A DNA stretch of 64,000 bases from the NCBI RefSeq assembly GCF_042680125.1, contig NZ_JBHTNY010000017.1, one strand, 5' to 3'. The notes under the pieces were generated by a model. That model ran no database searches and was not told where the DNA came from. It saw only the letters and a list, made by a program, of their open reading frames with translations. The translations under genes were made by a program, and so were the position numbers. The DNA is from Robinsoniella peoriensis. GTDB taxonomy: Bacteria; Bacillota; Clostridia; Lachnospirales; Lachnospiraceae. Shown here in pieces: positions 52,375 through 60,154 of the stretch (the stretch's first letter is position 1; each line of letters opens with the position of its first letter).

Positions 52375-53753
52375 ATTACTTTTACCTCGGTCCCTTCCAT
52401 AAGACCGGATGCGAATTGAAGATGTGCATTATGAAGCTGGGAAATTTGTTCACAGATCGATAGTCCCAATCCGGCTCCGCCTTCCTTGCGGCTTCTGGAC
52501 TTATCTGCCCGATAAAAAGCTTCTTTTACGTGCTGCAGCTGTCTCTCTGTCATACCTTTTCCATAATCCCGGACGGATAAAACTTTTACATTATCTTCCT
52601 GATAAGCTTTTACCTCTATCCAAGACTTCGGATTGCTTGCTTTGATGGCATTGTCAATCAGGTTCACCAGCAGACTTTCCAGAAGTTCTGCATTTCCGGT
52701 AATACAATCCATTTGACAGCTGTAGCTAACCGTAATCTCTTTTTCGACAGCCTTACGCAATATGGTATTGCTTACAGCATCCAGCAATGATTTCACTTCT
52801 ATCTTTTCTTTTTTGATTTCATTGTTCCGCATCATCGCCAGGTCCAACAGCTGGTACGCCATGTTTTCCATTCTTTTGCTTTCAGACATGATATAACCGC
52901 AGGACATGATTCTGTCTTCTTCTGAAATTACCGCTTTTTGTATATACTCCGCATACCCATAAATTGCTGTTAAGGGAGTGCGCAGTTCATGGGCAAAATT
53001 ATCTATAAACTGTTGTTTCTGCCTTGCCGCTTCATTCAGGTCAGCTATTTGTTTTTGTATTTCCATTGCCATGTGGTTAAAGCTCTGTGCCATATATGCC
53101 AATTCATCATTGCCGGAGACCGGAAGCCGTTTTTCATACTCTCCTGCCGCAATCCCCATGGATGCCTCCGAAATCTGCTTCAGCGGGCGGAAAATCTGGT
53201 TTAGCAAAATCAGCAGGCAGAAAGCCAGACATACGGATAAAACCGTTCCCGCCATATACAGCGTATTCTTTAACCGGTTCCAGGAAGTTATGGTCTCTTC
53301 TATATTATAGCGGTATACCAGGGCATAGTCCTCAAAAGGTGCCGGAAGCAGACCCGCCACATAAACAGACGGCTCCTCATTTCCTTTGATGGATACATAG
53401 CGCTGTCCTTCCTTATAAGAATCAGTATTTATATCCTCCAGAACTTCCTGCGCCATATTGGTATAAACCAGGTTTACCTTTTTATACACTGCAAGACCCA
53501 TGCCGTTACCTTTTGCCAGATAGGAATACGGATGCATTAAGCTCTCCATTGAGCCCTCAATCTCTACCCCTCTGCTGTCCAGAGCCTGAAAATCTTTTAA
53601 TATAGAAGAAACAATCACGTAATGCTCCGCCAGGCATCGTTCTTTTATAACCCCAACCTTATCTTTAAATATGATTGCTGACATTACGGTTATTCCGGCA
53701 TATAAAAAGAATAAGAACAAAATAAGCGTGGTAAAAAAGGCCCGTTTTTTCAT
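52359..53753 (-). CDS. OmpR-partner sensor histidine kinase with HAMP domain
   Basis: This 464-residue membrane kinase has two membrane helices (about 5-30 and 163-188) around an extracytoplasmic sensor, a HAMP domain, HisKA with FAHELRTPLTAIYGYAEYI (phospho-His) and HATPase_c with LLVNLIDNAIKAS, DYGKGM and GAGLGLSICEQI. Its start overlaps the response-regulator stop by 4 bases, with GGAGG inside that gene, so the pair is coupled. Its own 3' end overlaps the promoter motif of the next gene. The signal is unknown. Confidence 0.9.
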   Translation of the reverse strand: MKKRAFFTTLILFLFFLYAGITVMSAIIFKDKVGVIKERCLAEHYVIVSSILKDFQALDSRGVEIEGSMESLMHPYSYLAKGNGMGLAVYKKVNLVYTNMAQEVLEDINTDSYKEGQRYVSIKGNEEPSVYVAGLLPAPFEDYALVYRYNIEETITSWNRLKNTLYMAGTVLSVCLAFCLLILLNQIFRPLKQISEASMGIAAGEYEKRLPVSGNDELAYMAQSFNHMAMEIQKQIADLNEAARQKQQFIDNFAHELRTPLTAIYGYAEYIQKAVISEEDRIMSCGYIMSESKRMENMAYQLLDLAMMRNNEIKKEKIEVKSLLDAVSNTILRKAVEKEITVSYSCQMDCITGNAELLESLLVNLIDNAIKASNPKSWIEVKAYQEDNVKVLSVRDYGKGMTERQLQHVKEAFYRADKSRSRKEGGAGLGLSICEQISQLHNAHLQFASGLMEGTEVKVMFTTL

Positions 53754-54403
53754 TTCGTGACCTCCAGACGATATCCCATCTTATATACTGTTTTTATATA
53801 ATCCTCCAGTTCCAGTTTCTTCCGCAGTTTCTGTATATGTACATCCACCGTCCTGGTATCCCCTTCAAAATCATACCCCCAGACAAGCTCCAGAAGTTTT
53901 TCCCTGGATAGAGCAATATTTCGGTTCGTAACCAACGTTTCCAGCAGGTCATACTCCTTTGGCGTACAATCCATAAGCAGGTCATTTAAAAATACCTGAT
54001 GGCTTTCAAAATCTATTCTGACTTTACCAACCGAAAACCCGGTATTCTGTTTTAATGTCCTGCGCAAAACCGCCTCCACCCGCGCCAGAAGCTCCAGCAT
54101 TTGAAACGGTTTGGTAATATAGTCATCCGCCCCCATTTTTAAACCTTTCACCCGATCCGATAAACCGGATCTGGCAGTGAGAAATATAGTAGGTGTTCCC
54201 TTTGATTCCCGGTATACTTCATATCCGTCCAGCCCGGGCAGCATAATATCCAGGATTAACAGATCAAAATGATTCTGCCCAAGCTCCCGGACTGCTTCCT
54301 CTCCATCAAATGCCGTCACACACGTGTGCCCCACAAGCTGCAGATTTCTGCGTACTAATTCATTTATCGCTAACTCATCTTCGACAATTAGTATTGCTGC
54401 CAT
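53750..54403 (-). CDS. OmpR/PhoB-family response regulator
   Basis: This 217-residue regulator has an N-terminal receiver (ILIVEDELAINE, LLILDIMLPGLDGYEV with the phosphoacceptor, FLTARSG, YITKPFQ) and a C-terminal winged helix (about 125-217; DLLETLVTNRNIALSREKLL, TRTVDVHIQKLRKKL). It is encoded first in the operon with the histidine kinase. A 17-bp motif 60 bases upstream is shared with the exported-protein promoter, suggesting autoregulation. The ATG follows AAAGGGGG. Confidence 0.92.
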   Translation of the reverse strand: MAAILIVEDELAINELVRRNLQLVGHTCVTAFDGEEAVRELGQNHFDLLILDIMLPGLDGYEVYRESKGTPTIFLTARSGLSDRVKGLKMGADDYITKPFQMLELLARVEAVLRRTLKQNTGFSVGKVRIDFESHQVFLNDLLMDCTPKEYDLLETLVTNRNIALSREKLLELVWGYDFEGDTRTVDVHIQKLRKKLELEDYIKTVYKMGYRLEVTK

Positions 54404-54447
54404 TTTTATCCCCCTTTCATATCGCAGATGTTCCTGCTTTTAATGGA

Positions 54448-54480
54448 AATATAACATGGGGATGTTACCAAGTTGTAAAC
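54448..54480 (-). promoter_or_regulatory. Promoter and response-regulator motif upstream of the two-component operon
   Basis: On the minus strand GTTTACAACTtgGTAAC (54464-54480) precedes a TATATT -10 box (54448-54453) with no good -35. The 17-mer differs from the one at 52358-52374 in two central bases only, so both probably bind the encoded OmpR-type regulator. Confidence 0.55.
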
Positions 54481-54494
54481 TTTCTTTCGGCGGC

Positions 54495-55850
54495 TTAACA
54501 GAACCTGACTGTAACCACCCCGCCAGATTCACAGTTGTCCAGTTCCAGTTGTCCAGCGTGAGCTTTTACTACTTCCGCTGCAAACCAAAGTCCAAGTCCA
54601 TTGTGTCCATCGGTGCCACGCGCTGCATCTCCACGCCACAGGCGCTCTGTTGCATGGTGTAATGCCGATTTACTAAAGCCGGGACCTTCGTCACGCACAG
54701 TGACCTGCCAGCCCCCCTCTGCCATGCTGCTTTCCAGATACACATTTCCTCCTGCGGGGGTATACTCAATTGCATTCTGCACCACATTGCCGAGGGCACG
54801 AAGTAAATGGTCTCTCTGAATCCTCACAGTACCCTCCAGACCGTTATTGGTTTGCAGGCAAACCCTCTTTGTTTCTGCAAAAGCCATTGTTCTGTTGCCC
54901 AGCTCGTCAAACATGGCAGACAGGCTGGTGTTTTCAAATGCCTCATCACCACCGGCGGCGGTTTCCAGCAGGCTGGCAACATACTGCCTGGCCCTGTCGT
55001 TGCCTGCCATAATTGTTTCCACCATTTTGCGGCTGCTGCCAGGCAGTTCTTCACCCAGCAGAAGTTCGGCATTGCCTCCCACCAGGGTGAGCGGGGTTTT
55101 TAAATCATGCGCAAGTGCTGCTATTTCTGCCTCACGTTCCTGCTGTGCCGCCCACTGGGAAGACAGGGCGCTGTACAATGCCTCCCGCATATGCTCCATG
55201 GCGCCAAGAGCCTGGTCATACTCGCGGATGCCTGCGTGAGGTATTGTGAAATCCAGTTCCTGGGCGCCGATCTTCTCGCTTACCTCACTGAACAGCTTCA
55301 GCTTGGCTGCGAGGCGCCGGCGGAGCCACAGAGTATTAAATAACAGGCAGAGCACCAATGCCGCACCAAAGGTTGCCAGCCACAGGTATTCAAAGGGTGG
55401 CAGCATGTCACGCAGCACAGGATTGGTAAACTCTGCCCTGTAATGCCAGCGAAAGATTATGGTGCTTCCATCTGCGTAAGTGTACCGCGAAACATCCGCG
55501 TTGGTGTGCCGGGAAACATAAAGGCTGTAGGCATCCTCCTGAAAAATTCCGGCAAGGGTTTCCAGCTTCTTTCCCTCTACGTTGCTTTCCAGCACTTTGC
55601 CGTTTGGATCAAACAAAGCATACTCAGGCAGGAAATCGTCGCTGGGAGAAATAAATGTTTCTGGCGCTCCGTCCAGCATCTGATCCACCTGCTGGTTCGG
55701 GACAACTCCCCGGTAAGCAATGCCGGTGTTTTGAAACCTCACCAGGCAAAAAGACCATACCATACAGCATAACAGCATACAGCCGGACATAACTACTGCA
55801 AAGCGCAAAAGCACAAAAGAAAGGCCTACAGAACGCTGTCTTTTCGCCAT
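54495..55850 (-). CDS. Sensor histidine kinase of the lantibiotic-immunity module (LanK/CprK-like)
   Basis: This 451-residue membrane kinase has two membrane helices (about 12-34 and 150-170) around an extracytoplasmic sensor of about 115 residues, a HisKA domain with ALAHDLKTPLTLVGGNAELL and a HATPase_c domain with GNVVQNAIEYT, DEGPGFS and GLGLWFA. The ATG at 55850 has GGGGGGTGG upstream and overlaps the regulator gene by 25 bases; an earlier TTG is unlikely. It is encoded with an OmpR-type regulator and a LanFEG transporter, as in CprK and NisK-like immunity systems. The coding sequence is markedly more GC-rich than the transporter genes. Confidence 0.88.
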   Translation of the reverse strand: MAKRQRSVGLSFVLLRFAVVMSGCMLLCCMVWSFCLVRFQNTGIAYRGVVPNQQVDQMLDGAPETFISPSDDFLPEYALFDPNGKVLESNVEGKKLETLAGIFQEDAYSLYVSRHTNADVSRYTYADGSTIIFRWHYRAEFTNPVLRDMLPPFEYLWLATFGAALVLCLLFNTLWLRRRLAAKLKLFSEVSEKIGAQELDFTIPHAGIREYDQALGAMEHMREALYSALSSQWAAQQEREAEIAALAHDLKTPLTLVGGNAELLLGEELPGSSRKMVETIMAGNDRARQYVASLLETAAGGDEAFENTSLSAMFDELGNRTMAFAETKRVCLQTNNGLEGTVRIQRDHLLRALGNVVQNAIEYTPAGGNVYLESSMAEGGWQVTVRDEGPGFSKSALHHATERLWRGDAARGTDGHNGLGLWFAAEVVKAHAGQLELDNCESGGVVTVRFC

Positions 55851-56500
55851 TTGTAGCCCACCCCCCAAACAGTTTCTATAGGACTTAAGCCGTCGGCTTT
55901 CAGCTTGGCACGGATATTTTTGATGTGCTCCGCAATGGCCGACGAATCGCCTTCCGCGTCAAAACCGAAAACGGCTTCGTATAATTGTTCTTTGGTAAAC
56001 ACCTGACCGGCATGCAGTGCAAGGTGCTCACAGATGGCGTATTCGCCCTTGGTAAAAGGCAGTGTATGTTCACCCGCAATGGCCCCCTTTGCCTGCATAT
56101 CAAAGCGAACACCACCCCGGTTCAGGGTGCGGCTGGGCTGGCGTACCTCCCGCCGCAGATGGGCATTTACCCGTGCGCACAGCTCCGCGATCCTGAATGG
56201 TTTTTTAATATAATCATCAGCGCCCAGGCCAAAGCCCTGCACAAGGGCCGCATCTTCCGCCCTGGCAGTCAGGAACAATATGGGACAATCCACCTCGGCA
56301 CGGATGCGGCTGCAAAGAGAAAATCCATCCTCTCCGGGCATCATCACATCCAACAGCAAAAGGTTATACAGCTGACACCTGGCAGGCTGCACGGTAGCGG
56401 GATCCGTTTCGGTGTCTACCTGGTGCCCGTCCCTTTCCAGGGCGGTGCGTACCAGTGCCAGCATATCAAGGTCATCATCGACCACTAACAGTTTCGCCAT
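55826..56500 (-). CDS. OmpR-family response regulator of the lantibiotic-immunity module (LanR/CprR-like)
   Basis: This 224-residue regulator has KLLVVDDDLDMLALV, LLLDVMMPGEDGFSL (phosphoacceptor), FLTARAED and YIKKPFR in the receiver, and a C-terminal winged helix (EYAICEHLALHAGQVFTKEQ, AIAEHIKNIRAKLKADGL). It is encoded with the kinase downstream and the LanFEG genes upstream, and probably activates the transporter genes in response to antimicrobial peptides. The ATG follows AGGAGG. Like the kinase gene it is GC-rich; a CTG-rich codon pattern contrasts with the AT-rich permeases. Confidence 0.9.
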   Translation of the reverse strand: MAKLLVVDDDLDMLALVRTALERDGHQVDTETDPATVQPARCQLYNLLLLDVMMPGEDGFSLCSRIRAEVDCPILFLTARAEDAALVQGFGLGADDYIKKPFRIAELCARVNAHLRREVRQPSRTLNRGGVRFDMQAKGAIAGEHTLPFTKGEYAICEHLALHAGQVFTKEQLYEAVFGFDAEGDSSAIAEHIKNIRAKLKADGLSPIETVWGVGYKWRKDSVL

Positions 56501-56517
56501 AGTCTATCCTCCTAGTT

Positions 56518-57249
56518 TTACTCTTGTATAACTTTACCTTCCCATTTACTATACCATAGTAATGTCAAAATCAGAATCATCGAAGTAATAATAATCTGAG
56601 AAATAATTCCAGGAAAAATAAGTTCACTTGAAAATCCAAAATAATTTTTCAAATACCGAACACCCCATTCCCAGGGAATGAACGGCCAGATTTTATCACC
56701 AATGGGATTTTCAAAGAATCCCGCTAAAATCGTACCAGAAATCCCCAGCAAAACAGAAATACTTGAACCAAAACGAAATGCAATAGGTACGTGTAATAAA
56801 TATAATAATAAACTGTTATTTAATATAATACAAAATATGGCAAGATATGAACCAAAGTTCATTACACTTATATCCAGAAAAAAATTGACTCCAATATAGA
56901 AACAAAGTTCATATATGATCACGCTTATGGCTGAAAAAAACAGTAAAAAGAACAATTTTCCCAAATATACGCTTCTTCGGGACTTCACTAAACCCAGAGC
57001 ATTTTGAATACCGTTTATATTCCTGTCGAGATTAATTAAAATTGGTGCAGCAATACTAACAAAAATCGGATAACATATTTGTAATATCACGAAAAACAAT
57101 CTCGCATCCGAAATAATATGGTAACCGGCTGAAGCGTAATAAACCAAAAATAATGTTGTAACCGCAACAGGCAGTAACAAATGCAATAGAACAACCGGAG
57201 TTCGTCTGATTTTGGTAAAGTTAGATAAAAACTCCCTTATAATAGTCAT
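56518..57249 (-). CDS. Lantibiotic-protection ABC permease, MutG/LanG family (CprC-like)
   Basis: This 243-residue ABC-2 type permease has six membrane helices and the segment IREFLSNFTKIRRTPVVLLH at the N-terminus, which is typical of LanG/MutG proteins. With LanE and the ATPase it expels lantibiotics from the membrane for self-protection or resistance. Its ATG overlaps the stop of the preceding permease gene by 4 bases. It is AT-rich in composition, unlike the following regulator genes. Confidence 0.85.
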   Translation of the reverse strand: MTIIREFLSNFTKIRRTPVVLLHLLLPVAVTTLFLVYYASAGYHIISDARLFFVILQICYPIFVSIAAPILINLDRNINGIQNALGLVKSRRSVYLGKLFFLLFFSAISVIIYELCFYIGVNFFLDISVMNFGSYLAIFCIILNNSLLLYLLHVPIAFRFGSSISVLLGISGTILAGFFENPIGDKIWPFIPWEWGVRYLKNYFGFSSELIFPGIISQIIITSMILILTLLWYSKWEGKVIQE

Positions 57250-58010
57250 TTGCGGTACACCTGCTTTCCATACCAGCGGGCAAACAAGGTTGAAAAAACT
57301 AACATAGCAAACAAGCTTATCAATACCAGCAGCAAATTTTGTCCTGAATTTAATAATAATCGTGAATCTGCACCAACCAATAATCCGCTTGGCAAAACTC
57401 CAAATAAAGTAACCATAAACCTGGCAGGCCAGCTATATGGGAAAACCCAAAACAACGGCGTCAAGGAAAAAAACAGACCGCCTAACGCACTGGCAAACAA
57501 ATTTATTATCACAGATCCAACAAATCCGACTTTCTGATCTAAAAATAAACAGAACGGAATCTGCCATAATAAAGAGAGACACAATAAGAAGTATCCTAAA
57601 ACATAAAAACCGGCAAAACCAATCGCAGCTGAAACACCTGACCATATGACTTCAGAGATTATGGCGATAAACGATAGCAAGAATGATATCATCAAAAGAT
57701 TCAGCGCTATTAGAATTGTTTTAGCAATAAATGTCTTCTTCAAGTTAATGGGCAAACTATAAAGCGTACGGTATTTGTGTTTTTGATCCTTATGATTAAC
57801 TAAATGACATAAAATCACAATGGACAAAGATGCAACAGGCATGCACCAATTGCAAACGATAGAGCTTGAAAAGCCACCTAAACCAATATTTAAATATATA
57901 AATATCATGGATATTAAAATTAAAGCTATTGGTATAAATATAATAAGTTTTCTAAATAAAGAGCGTTTAAATTTCAAGTTTTCTGCTTCTAAATATGTTC
58001 GCAGCATCAT
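57246..58010 (-). CDS. Lantibiotic-protection ABC permease, MutE/EpiE family (CprB-like)
   Basis: This 254-residue ABC-2 type permease has six helices and opens LRTYLEAENLKFKRSLFRKL, then NHKDQKHKYRTLYSLPINLKK after the second helix, both family signatures of LanE/MutE. It heterodimerises with the LanG-like subunit. Its start overlaps the stop of the ATPase gene (TAATG). No bacteriocin structural gene was found nearby, so the module is for resistance rather than for an own product. Confidence 0.85.
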   Translation of the reverse strand: MMLRTYLEAENLKFKRSLFRKLIIFIPIALILISMIFIYLNIGLGGFSSSIVCNWCMPVASLSIVILCHLVNHKDQKHKYRTLYSLPINLKKTFIAKTILIALNLLMISFLLSFIAIISEVIWSGVSAAIGFAGFYVLGYFLLCLSLLWQIPFCLFLDQKVGFVGSVIINLFASALGGLFFSLTPLFWVFPYSWPARFMVTLFGVLPSGLLVGADSRLLLNSGQNLLLVLISLFAMLVFSTLFARWYGKQVYRK

Positions 58011-58708
58011 TATGCACGCTCCCTTCTGACAATATCCATAAACAATTGTTCCAGATCTTCATCTGCTTCAACTTTGTCCTGGTAAAGAAGCGATCCATTG
58101 TATATGATCCCTATATCATCGGCAACCTGTTGTATTTCGCTTAAAATATGACTGGATATAATTACAGAAATCCCAGACTCCGCAAATGTTCGGATCATGA
58201 TCCTTAATTCTTCTATGCCAAAAGGGTCTAACCCGTTAGTAGGTTCATCCAAGACTAATAATTGGGGATTATTAAGCAGCGCTAATGCTATACCCAGTCT
58301 CTGTTTCATTCCCAGCGAAAAATCGGATATCTTTTTATTTTTCGTATCCGCTAAGTCCATTTTTTGCAATACTTCAGTACATTTTTCTGCCCCAATCCCC
58401 AAAAGAGTCGCCCTCACTTTTAAGTTTTCAAATGCCGTTAAATTCTCATACAGCGGTGGTGATTCGATTAATGAACCAATATTCAATAAATCTTTTCGGG
58501 ACCAGGGATGATTGTTGAATAATATTTCTCCTGAAGTCGATCTGGTAATTCCTGTGATCATCTTCAGCAATGTTGATTTACCGGCACCATTAGGTCCTAA
58601 TAAACCGTAGACAGAATTTTTTCTTACACACATCGATAAGTCTTTTATTGCATACGTCTTTTTAAACTTTTTAGAAACATGATTGGTTTTTATGATATAC
58701 TCATACAT
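58010..58708 (-). CDS. Lantibiotic-protection ABC transporter ATPase, MutF/LanF family (CprA-like)
   Basis: This 232-residue ATPase has Walker A GPNGAGKST (about 38-46), the signature FSLGMKQR, Walker B LLVLDEPTNGLDPFG and the switch histidine SSHIL. It opens EYIIKTNHVSKKFKKTYAIK, closely matching lantibiotic-immunity ATPases. It is the first gene of the operon, with GGAGGAAG before the ATG, and drives export by LanE/LanG. It is also similar to bacitracin-type transporters, but the MutE/MutG permease pair supports the lantibiotic call. Confidence 0.9.
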   Translation of the reverse strand: MYEYIIKTNHVSKKFKKTYAIKDLSMCVRKNSVYGLLGPNGAGKSTLLKMITGITRSTSGEILFNNHPWSRKDLLNIGSLIESPPLYENLTAFENLKVRATLLGIGAEKCTEVLQKMDLADTKNKKISDFSLGMKQRLGIALALLNNPQLLVLDEPTNGLDPFGIEELRIMIRTFAESGISVIISSHILSEIQQVADDIGIIYNGSLLYQDKVEADEDLEQLFMDIVRRERA

Positions 58709-58785
58709 TTATAACTTCCTCCATTTTACATAATTGACAACATAAAACGGTCTGCCGGCTGCAGCCGGTTTGAACAGTGTCCGTT

Positions 58786-58824
58786 CCATAGCGTTGTAAC
58801 TCTTTTGATTTGTTACTGCTATGG
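58786..58824. promoter_or_regulatory. Inverted repeat upstream of the lanF gene (candidate operator)
   Basis: Arms ccatagcgttgtaac (58786-58800) and gttactgctatgg (58812-58824) pair with small differences and lie about 80-115 bases before the lanF start, where the LanR-like regulator may bind. A second palindrome, ccggctgcagccgg (58755-58768), lies closer to the gene in the probable leader. Confidence 0.45.
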
Positions 58825-58928
58825 TAACAGCTATTTTTAAGGAAATTATAAAGAAGCTGCTGCTTACTTGAAATTCACCCCTGCCAGAAGCCTATAAAGT
58901 TTAAATATTGCGTTTGTCAGGCTGGGCA

Positions 58929-59252
58929 CTAAATTTGTTTCTTCTTATATTCCTTTCCCCAAACAACCATTGCCTCCAAAACTGTATTCAAACTCAACCC
59001 CATCTCTGTCAATTCATATTCCACACGGGGCGGTACTTCCGCATATACCGTTCTGGTAATCAAGCCCGCCTCCTTCATATCCTTTAGATTAGAAGTCAGC
59101 ACTTTTTGTGAAATGTTCCCAATCGAATTTTTCAGTTCTCCAAACCTTTTCTTGCCTGTTAACAGATCACGGATAATCAAAACTTTCCATCTGTTACTGA
59201 TTAAGCTTAGTGTTGTTTCAACCGGACATTCCGGTAATTTCTGTGTTTCCAT
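58929..59252 (-). CDS. HxlR-family transcriptional regulator
   Basis: This 107-residue winged-helix regulator has the family signature CPVETTLSLISNRWKVLIIR with the conserved N-terminal Cys, then LTGKKRFGELKNSIGNISQK and LTSNLKDMKEAGLITR. HxlR proteins often sense electrophiles or redox changes through that Cys. The ATG has GGAGG upstream. It is divergent from the PPOX-ferredoxin, transporter and macrodomain genes, which it may regulate. A GCAC-n6-GTGC element (59289-59302) between its promoter and start is a candidate autoregulatory site. Confidence 0.9.
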   Translation of the reverse strand: METQKLPECPVETTLSLISNRWKVLIIRDLLTGKKRFGELKNSIGNISQKVLTSNLKDMKEAGLITRTVYAEVPPRVEYELTEMGLSLNTVLEAMVVWGKEYKKKQI

Positions 59253-59330
59253 ATGATTTCCTCCATTAGTTTCTTTTTGGCACCTTAAGCACTTTATTGT
59301 GCCTACTTGCGCTAATCGCTGTATGCCTTT

Positions 59331-59359
59331 AATATATTACTTATAAAACAATAAGTCAA
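59331..59359 (-). promoter_or_regulatory. Sigma-A-type promoter of the hxlR gene
   Basis: On the minus strand TTGACT (59354-59359), 17 bases and TATATT (59331-59336) lie about 80 bases before the hxlR start. The foldback repeat begins four bases behind the -35 box. Confidence 0.8.
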
Positions 59360-59363
59360 GACA

Positions 59364-59525
59364 AGAGCGTGTTTGAAAATTGCTTTCTGACAGATGTGCG
59401 TCACAGTTTGTGGTAGATTTGTCCCGGATGAAGGGCGCGTAGCGGGCTACGCAACCTGAATCCGGGGCAAATATGCCGCAAAGTGGGGCGTGCAGATGGC
59501 AGGAATGAATTTTAAAACACGCTCT
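59364..59525. repeat. 162-bp full-length foldback (palindromic) repeat element
   Basis: The ends agagcgtgtttgaaaatt (59364-59381) and aattttaaaacacgctct (59508-59525) are 18-bp inverted repeats with one mismatch, and the whole element pairs with itself imperfectly up to a central perfect stem gcgtagc-gg-gctacgc. It encodes nothing. One end recurs at 211-238. It lies directly between the hxlR promoter and the ribosome site of the PPOX-ferredoxin gene, so it is part of the latter's leader or has displaced its promoter. A MITE-like or structured RNA-repeat nature fits. Confidence 0.85.
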
Positions 59526-59539
59526 AGGGAGGAATACCT

Positions 59540-60154
59540 ATGGAAAACAAATATCTCAACATACTTAGGGAAATTAAAAGTGTATCGATGTCAACTGTCA
59601 GCAGCGACGGAATGCCCCAGGCAAGAATTATTGATGTTATGCTTGTTGAAAATCAATCCTTATATTTTTGTACCGCCAGGGGGAAAGATTTTTACGCAGA
59701 ATTACTGGAGAACAATATGGTTGCGGTAGTGGGAATGACGAAGAATTATCAAATGATCCGCTTAAGCGGCAAAGCAAAACATCTGTCAGAGCAGAAGTTC
59801 TGGATTGATAAAATATTTAAAAATAACCCCATTATGAATGACGTTTATCCCGGGGAAGCCAGATATATCTTAGAACCATTTTGCATAAACAGCGGTTCCC
59901 TAGAATACTTTGATATAAGCTCAACTCCTGTATACAGAGAATATGATTCTTTTGGAAACATGGACTCCATTATGAAAGGATTTGAAATTACCGGGGATTG
60001 TATTTCCTGCGGCATTTGTGCCGAGAACTGCCCGCAGCATTGTATTGATTCGAAAAGCAAATATATGATACAGCAGCAGCATTGCCTGCACTGCGGATTA
60101 TGCTATGAAACCTGTCCCGTAAAAGCCATTAAAAGGAGAACGAAAATATGTTAA
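59540..60154 (+). CDS. Pyridoxamine-5-phosphate-oxidase-like protein with C-terminal 2[4Fe-4S] ferredoxin domain
   Basis: This 204-residue protein has an N-terminal split-barrel flavin-type domain (SVSMSTVSSDGMPQARIIDV, YFCTARGKDFYAELL, MIRLSGKAKHL; about 1-130) and a C-terminal bacterial ferredoxin domain with two cluster motifs, CISCGICAENCP and CLHCGLCYETCP. It probably shuttles electrons between an iron-sulfur partner and a flavin-bound substrate. The ATG has GGGAGG at 8 bases, immediately after the foldback repeat. It is divergent from hxlR and overlaps the transporter gene by 7 bases. The reaction is unknown. Confidence 0.88.
   Translation: MENKYLNILREIKSVSMSTVSSDGMPQARIIDVMLVENQSLYFCTARGKDFYAELLENNMVAVVGMTKNYQMIRLSGKAKHLSEQKFWIDKIFKNNPIMNDVYPGEARYILEPFCINSGSLEYFDISSTPVYREYDSFGNMDSIMKGFEITGDCISCGICAENCPQHCIDSKSKYMIQQQHCLHCGLCYETCPVKAIKRRTKIC

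Noticed and set aside
54847..55239. Long plus-strand open frames within the kinase gene, with 55985-56488 within the regulator gene
   Set aside because: They are antisense shadows caused by the GC-rich codons of the two-component genes; the minus-strand proteins have all family motifs.
58755..58768. Terminator in the lanF leader
   Set aside because: The ccggctgcagccgg palindrome has no loop to speak of and no T run on either strand at the right place.
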